NCBI RefSeq assembly: GCF_901875555.1 | Contig: NZ_CABFMD010000037.1 | Coordinates: 42,975-106,974 of the forward strand | Reading direction: 5' to 3' | Length of the DNA stretch: 64,000 nucleotides | Source of the DNA: Streptococcus parasanguinis | GTDB lineage: Bacteria > Bacillota > Bacilli > Lactobacillales > Streptococcaceae | Part shown: positions 60,111 to 64,000 of the stretch, in pieces | How the letters are laid out: every line of letters begins with the position of its first letter | How positions within the stretch are numbered: the first letter of the stretch is position 1 | Notes under the pieces: model-generated | What the model was told of the DNA's origin: nothing | The model's input: the letters and a program-made list of their open reading frames with translations, nothing else | Databases searched by the model: none | Translations under genes and position numbers: made by a program

Positions 60111-60974
60111 CTATACAGTATCTAATTCCTTCAAATAATTTTCTATCTTCATCAACATTAAAGGATTGTTATAAATCTTACATAACTCTCTTGCTTCTAT
60201 ATAATAATTTTTGACTTGTTCTTTGTCTAGAAATTTGGCTCCAGCATTTCCTACAAGAATAAGTAGGGGAGCCAGTTGGTAGCTTGTCTGTCTTTGTTTA
60301 CAGAGTTCAATCGTCTCAAGAGCTTCTTGGATAGCTTCGTTATATTTTTCCTTTGACACTAGGTAGTGAGCGTAGTTGTAACGAACTCTGATGTAGCCAA
60401 ATAAAAACTCTTGATGCTCAAAATTTTTTGTCTGATATAACTCCATTAAATGAGAGTAGTTTGCCTCATATTCTTGTTCACGACCCACTAAGGAATAGAA
60501 ATTAGATAGAGTATTCAATACCTTTAAATAAATCAGAGTATTTGAGGAGACTTTTAATAATATATTTTCCAATGAAGAAATAGCCTCACACTTACTGTCA
60601 TATTGATAGAAGTCAATAATAGCTTTAATCCATTCAAGGTAAGTTCGGTCTTCTAGTGTTAGAAAAGTACTTCGTTCAATCTCTATTCTATAAATATATT
60701 CCAAATCATCATAATTTCTGTCATCTAATAGTCGAGCAGATAATTGCTTGAAATTAGAGAGGTTAGATTTAATTTCAATTTGTTCATTAAAAAAATAATC
60801 TAATGGTACTTCAAGTCGTTGTGAGAGTTTGAACAAAAGGTCTGCGGAGGGAATGAAATACCCTCTCTCAATTTTACTAATCTGGCTTTGTTCACAAATT
60901 CCTTCTGCAAGAGTTTGTTGGGAGAGTCCTAGCTCTTTTCTTTTTAATCTGAATTTCTCTGCGAGTGTATTCAT
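60111..60974 (-). CDS. tprA: TprA-like peptide-responsive regulator (RRNPP family)
   Basis: 287 residues. Xre-type helix-turn-helix at about 6-60 (RKELGLSQQTLAEGICEQSQ), then TPR-like helical repeats to the end, the layout of PlcR/TprA. Divergent from phrA, whose peptide ends in SNGLDVGKAD, identical to the pneumococcal PhrA signal as I recall it. In pneumococcus TprA represses phrA and an adjacent lantibiotic cluster until the imported peptide binds it. Confidence 0.88.
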   Translation of the reverse strand: MNTLAEKFRLKRKELGLSQQTLAEGICEQSQISKIERGYFIPSADLLFKLSQRLEVPLDYFFNEQIEIKSNLSNFKQLSARLLDDRNYDDLEYIYRIEIERSTFLTLEDRTYLEWIKAIIDFYQYDSKCEAISSLENILLKVSSNTLIYLKVLNTLSNFYSLVGREQEYEANYSHLMELYQTKNFEHQEFLFGYIRVRYNYAHYLVSKEKYNEAIQEALETIELCKQRQTSYQLAPLLILVGNAGAKFLDKEQVKNYYIEARELCKIYNNPLMLMKIENYLKELDTV

Positions 60975-61022
60975 TAAAGATAATAAACCTTCCTATTTGC
61001 TTAATTTCATTATAAAATTTTT

Positions 61023-61132
61023 AGTTCAAAATAGCAAGTTAAAGGAATAAATAATTCTTTATGGTAATAAAAAAAAAAAAAGTTCAAAACGCAATAAAAA
61101 TAATTGCCTAAATAATATATATGTATTAGAAT
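61023..61132 (+). promoter_or_regulatory. tprA-phrA divergent control region with phrA promoter
   Basis: phrA promoter TTGCCT (61104-61109), 17 bases, TAGAAT (61127-61132). Two direct copies of AGTTCAAAA at 61023-61031 and 61081-61089 lie between the genes and are candidate TprA sites. Confidence 0.6.
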
Positions 61133-61164
61133 AAAAACAAGGAAAAAGAAAGGGGTTTCATTGC

Positions 61165-61335
61165 ATGAGAAAAAAACGTGGAATTAAAAAATTAGTTACA
61201 TTTGCATTACTAGGTGTTTTTATGTTTAGTAATACAATTCCTTACCAACAGTTTATTCAGAAGAATAAACAATTGGAGATTCGAGTGCAATCACAAAAGG
61301 AGTCCAATGGTCTTGATGTTGGGAAGGCTGATTAG
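61165..61335 (+). CDS. phrA: PhrA signalling peptide precursor
   Basis: 56 residues, too short for routine calling. Basic start, hydrophobic export helix (LVTFALLGVFMFSN) and mature carboxy-terminal SNGLDVGKAD, the PhrA decapeptide of pneumococcal TprA/PhrA. The peptide is exported, trimmed and taken back by the oligopeptide permease. Ribosome site AAAGAAAGGGG. Confidence 0.92.
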   Translation: MRKKRGIKKLVTFALLGVFMFSNTIPYQQFIQKNKQLEIRVQSQKESNGLDVGKAD

Positions 61336-61383
61336 TTGATTAAATGATGAAAATACTAATTAACTATAAGGAGGGACTGTGTT

Positions 61384-61614
61384 ATGGTAACTAAGTATTA
61401 CAAGTATATTCCTTGGTTGGTCTTAGGGGCTATTGGATCTTATGAATCCGCAACTTATTTTGGACATAGTACATTTGATATACTGTATTTATCTATTGTT
61501 TTTATGATTGTTTACGTAGCTTTGTTTATTCTACACGAAAAATATCTAAAATATAAATATAAAGAAATATTTACACATATTATGAGCAATCCTGAAAAAG
61601 ATCATCATCCCTAG
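61384..61614 (+). CDS. Small membrane protein downstream of phrA
   Basis: 76 residues with two helices (about 8-26 and 30-50) and a basic tail ending NPEKDHHP. Ribosome site TAAGGAGGGACTG. Probably co-transcribed with phrA. No lantibiotic precursor or LanM-type gene follows, so its link to signalling is unclear. Confidence 0.65.
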   Translation: MVTKYYKYIPWLVLGAIGSYESATYFGHSTFDILYLSIVFMIVYVALFILHEKYLKYKYKEIFTHIMSNPEKDHHP

Positions 61615-61649
61615 TAAGATATAGCATAATAAAGTCCTAGCAACCAGAT

Positions 61650-61735
61650 TGTACTGACTCCAAAAAAGTTAGGTAAATAGGCTATCCAAAGGATTTAGTT
61701 CTGTATTGCACATGACTGAGTCCTTTTCTATTATT
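61650..61735 (-). mobile_element. Solo end remnant of an IS3-family element
   Basis: TGTACTGACTCCAAAAAAGTTAG followed by GGATTTAGTTCTGTATTGCA and GACTGAGTCCTTTT, matching the right end of the IS that interrupts the aminotransferase gene at 63871, in the same orientation. The rest of the IS is absent. Confidence 0.7.
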
Positions 61736-61824
61736 TGTATAGAAGTGTATACATTTTTAATCTATAGTCGTAGAGATTTAGTAAAACTATAGCCAAATAT
61801 AGATCTTTTTCTAAAATTTGCTAA

Positions 61825-61868
61825 TGTCTGTTATAATGGACATTATTTGAAATTTCTATTATAACAGA
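61825..61868 (+). promoter_or_regulatory. Twin palindromic operators upstream of lipoprotein gene 2
   Basis: TGTCTGTTATAATGGACA (61825-61842) and TCTATTATAACAGA (61855-61868); centres of the TTATAA cores are 28 bases apart, exactly as before lipoprotein gene 1. Confidence 0.7.
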
Positions 61869-61929
61869 CATTGATACAGCTTTGTAACATTATTTTGGTG
61901 TAGTAATATTATAAAAGGAGGCGAGAAAC

Positions 61930-62289
61930 ATGAGAAAATTTGTTAGCATATTATTGTTGTCATTATCAATAATTACGCTAATTGCTTGCACTAAAAATAA
62001 GCAACAATCTCTGGATGGCGAATACTATTGGATATCAAGTGAAAGAAATGAATTAGCATTTACTATAAAAGGGAATAGAGGTTCAATAAAACACGGAGAA
62101 GCTGATAGTTTTACAATTGATCAAGAAAGTAACACCTTCCTTTTATCAGGAGAAGGTAGAGCTGATTCAACAGTAAAATATAAAGTTAAGGATGACACCA
62201 TTACAGTCGATATATCTGGAATAGAACATGAATATTACCAAAAAGGCAGTAAAGCATATAATAAAGCACTTCAACAATATAATAAGTAG
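61930..62289 (+). CDS. Small lipoprotein 2 (paralogue of the gene at 58861)
   Basis: 119 residues behind AAAAGGAGG. Lipobox LIAC with C20, then SLDGEYYWISSERNELAF and TVDISGIEHEYYQKGS, aligned end to end with lipoprotein 1. Membrane-anchored outer-face protein of unknown role. The pair flanks the tprA-phrA genes, and promoter sequence is conserved along with the coding part, so it arose by segmental duplication. Confidence 0.85.
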   Translation: MRKFVSILLLSLSIITLIACTKNKQQSLDGEYYWISSERNELAFTIKGNRGSIKHGEADSFTIDQESNTFLLSGEGRADSTVKYKVKDDTITVDISGIEHEYYQKGSKAYNKALQQYNK

Positions 62290-62436
62290 AAATAGAGCGA
62301 TGAAGTTTTGATTTCTTATTTATATTAGGTTATAAGAAAACACCCTGAAAGATAGTATGATTGATTAAATCTACTGATGTTGTTTTCGGAATAATTGTTA
62401 TATTGACAAGACAATATGGAAAAAGGAGAATGATTC

Positions 62437-63435
62437 ATGAGTAATATTTTGGTGACAGGCGGTTGTGGCTATATTGGTTCAAGATTAGTTGAAGAATTGC
62501 TAAATAATCAAGAAAATAAGGTTGTTGTTTTAGACAGCGGTATATTTGGTTTTGATTCACTATCTGAGTTTTTATATTCAGAACGTTTTAAATTAGTTAA
62601 GGGGGACATTCGAATCAAAGAGGACATTTTGAAATCCCTAAATCAAATTGATACAATTATTCATTTGGCAAGTCTAGTTGGAGAGCCTTCATGTGTTGTT
62701 GACAAAGATATCGCTTACGATATTAACGTTCGTGGAACAAGAAATCTAGTAGAATGTGCAGTCAAAAAGGGGGTGAAAAATTTTATTTTTGCCTCAAGCT
62801 GTAGTGTCTATGGTTTTGGTAAAGATAAGTTTGATGAACATAGTATTCCCAATCCTGTTGATTATTATGCAGAGCTAAAGCTACTTTCAGAGAAAGATTT
62901 ATTAAATTATAAGGATAAGTTGAATATTATCATATTGCGATTTTGTACCGTTTTTGGTTTATCGAGGAGGATGCGATTTGACTTAGCTGTAAATGTAATG
63001 ACTGCCTCTGCATTAAATAACGGAGTTATAAATGTTTACGGCGGTCAGCAAGAGAGACCATTTATTCATTGTGGAGATGTGGCCAGAGCTATCAATTTGC
63101 TTTTTGAAGAAAGATGTAAAAATAAATATACAGATAACGGTATAGAAGTATTTAATGTTGGTAATAATTCTGAAAATTATAATCTTACTGAAGTAGCTAG
63201 CATAATTTCAAAAGCTACTGGAAATACTAAAGTAAACTTAGATGGTTTAAAGGAAGATAATCGAAGCTATAGTGTTTCTTTTGATAAAATAGAGCAGTTG
63301 GGTTTTTCATCACTGAAGTCTATTGAAGTTGGAGTAGAAGAAATTGCAAATAGCATGAAATCAGGGTTAATTAATAATCCATTCTGCGATATATATAGCA
63401 ACGTAAAAGTTGCTACTAAGGAATATTTGAATTAA
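62437..63435 (+). CDS. NAD-dependent sugar-nucleotide epimerase/dehydratase
   Basis: 332 residues, extended SDR fold: GGCGYIGSRLVEELL for NAD binding, LASLVGEP, catalytic SSCSVYG with Y-x-x-x-K in YYAELK. Relatives act on UDP- or dTDP-sugars in surface polysaccharide or antibiotic-sugar pathways. The neighbouring aminotransferase suggests an amino-sugar pathway. Ribosome site AAAAAGGAGAATG. Confidence 0.85.
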   Translation: MSNILVTGGCGYIGSRLVEELLNNQENKVVVLDSGIFGFDSLSEFLYSERFKLVKGDIRIKEDILKSLNQIDTIIHLASLVGEPSCVVDKDIAYDINVRGTRNLVECAVKKGVKNFIFASSCSVYGFGKDKFDEHSIPNPVDYYAELKLLSEKDLLNYKDKLNIIILRFCTVFGLSRRMRFDLAVNVMTASALNNGVINVYGGQQERPFIHCGDVARAINLLFEERCKNKYTDNGIEVFNVGNNSENYNLTEVASIISKATGNTKVNLDGLKEDNRSYSVSFDKIEQLGFSSLKSIEVGVEEIANSMKSGLINNPFCDIYSNVKVATKEYLN

Positions 63436-63446
63436 GGAGTTAGAAT

Positions 63447-63870
63447 ATGAAACAATTAGCAATATTAGGTGGGAAACCAGCGTTTTCAAGTCAATTAAAA
63501 TTTATAAAACCTATGTTTCCTACTTATTCAGAATCAAAATATGAGTCATACTTTAACGAAGTTTTTAAAACTGGGATGCTCTCAAAAGGGAGATTTTTAG
63601 AAAAGTATGAGTCTGAGGTGAGCAGTTATTTAGGAGCTCCCTATGTAACTGCTGTCTCTTCTGGGACTATAGGATTAATTTTAGCATTAGAAGCATTGGG
63701 AATAAAAAGTGGTGATGAAGTCCTTGTCCCTAGTTTTACATTTTGTGCAACTGTTCATGCAATTAAAAAGGTTGGAGCTATTCCTGTTTTTGTAGATTGC
63801 AACTCTGAAACATTTACAATCGAAACAAATAACATTGAAAAATATATCACTCCTAAAACAAAAGCAATTA
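63447..63870 (+). pseudogene. DegT/DnrJ/EryC1 sugar aminotransferase, truncated by IS
   Basis: About 140 of an expected ~380 residues. The start LGGKPAFSSQLKFIKP, then LSKGRFLEKYESEVS, YVTAVSSGTIGLILAL, and DEVLVPSFTFCAT are the amino-terminal half of PLP-dependent sugar aminotransferases. The frame breaks at KTKAI|MY where the IS begins (63871); the lysine that binds PLP lies in the lost part. Confidence 0.88.
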
Positions 63871-64000
63871 TGTACTGACCCCAAAAAGTTAGACAAATAA
63901 TTTAAGTGAAGGATTTAGTTCTGTATTGCACAGGACTAAGTCCTTTTAATTTTACCTTAATTCGTTTGTTGTTGTAGTAATCAATATAGTCTACAATGGC
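63871..64000 (-). mobile_element. IS3-family element, right end (continues beyond window)
   Basis: Terminal sequence TGTACTGACCCCAAAAAGTT begins at 63871 inside the aminotransferase gene. Only the 3' end of the transposase is in the window, so target duplication cannot be tested. Confidence 0.85.
63902..64000 (-). CDS. IS3-family transposase, carboxy-terminal end (partial)
   Basis: 32 residues, AIVDYIDYYNNKRIKVKLKG then LSPVQYRTKSFT and a stop. This is the typical end of the OrfB catalytic domain of IS3/IS150-group transposases (WI-x-YYN-x-R motif region). The rest lies outside the window. Confidence 0.85.
   Translation of the reverse strand, partial: AIVDYIDYYNNKRIKVKLKGLSPVQYRTKSFT

Overview
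The window is a low-GC Firmicutes chromosome, best read as a viridans-type Streptococcus (mitis/sanguinis/parasanguinis range). Supporting features are the comG operon and ssbB behind ComX-type cin-boxes, a sul-type folate operon with a FolB-FolK fusion, PBP1b-rpoB-rpoC synteny, a HrcA/CIRCE-type groESL operon, and a TprA/PhrA peptide-signalling pair. Species cannot be fixed from the sequence alone.

Layout. (1) 1-15076: right portion of a Tn916-family ICE (orf15 to int) carrying tet(M). A 5.5-kb mega macrolide element (mef(E), msr(D), both leader peptides, umuC remnants) sits inside the small gene just downstream of tet(M), as in Tn2009/Tn2010-type composites. (2) 15077-18030: the ABC-2 permease truncated by the ICE, a LytTR regulator with a DUF3021 membrane partner, and tyrS. 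(3) 18159-28440: pbp1b, then rpoB and rpoC with a structured leader before rpoB. (4) 28634-33293: a synthase-dependent exopolysaccharide operon (UDP-GlcNAc 2-epimerase, membrane protein with a degenerate GGDEF-like domain, 46-residue membrane peptide, GT2 synthase, GH8 hydrolase). (5) 33454-39943: DUF1033 gene, the complete comGA-GG pilus operon, a methyltransferase and ackA. (6) 39965-44524: a CPBP protease and folP-folC-folE-folBK behind a structured leader. (7) 44525-49778: DUF1846 gene, pepA, thioredoxin-like and YtpR genes, ssbB. (8) 49804-53270: groESL between inverted copies of a large stem-loop repeat, followed by a block of repeats and terminators and a probable structured RNA. (9) 53364-64000: an AT-rich accessory region.

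The accessory region holds the most interesting cargo. Genes at 56461-57879 form a three-gene operon: an ADP-ribosyltransferase-like toxin, a putative antitoxin, and a SecB-like chaperone. This is the gene order and composition of toxin-antitoxin-chaperone phage-defence systems such as CmdTAC of E. coli. Beside it lie a TprA/PhrA quorum-sensing pair, whose peptide ends in SNGLDVGKAD, without its usual lantibiotic cluster, and two paralogous lipoproteins. Each lipoprotein gene is preceded by two palindromic operators with the same 28-bp centre spacing. The window ends in a sugar-nucleotide epimerase/aminotransferase pair cut by an IS3-family element.

How the parts work together: the ICE module couples resistance to mobility, since transcription from tet(M) is known in Tn916 to feed orf7/orf8 and then xis/int; the mega insertion lies in that path. 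The chromosomal blocks are ordinary housekeeping and competence operons. The region after groESL is a decayed, repeat-rich island with defence, signalling and cell-surface genes.
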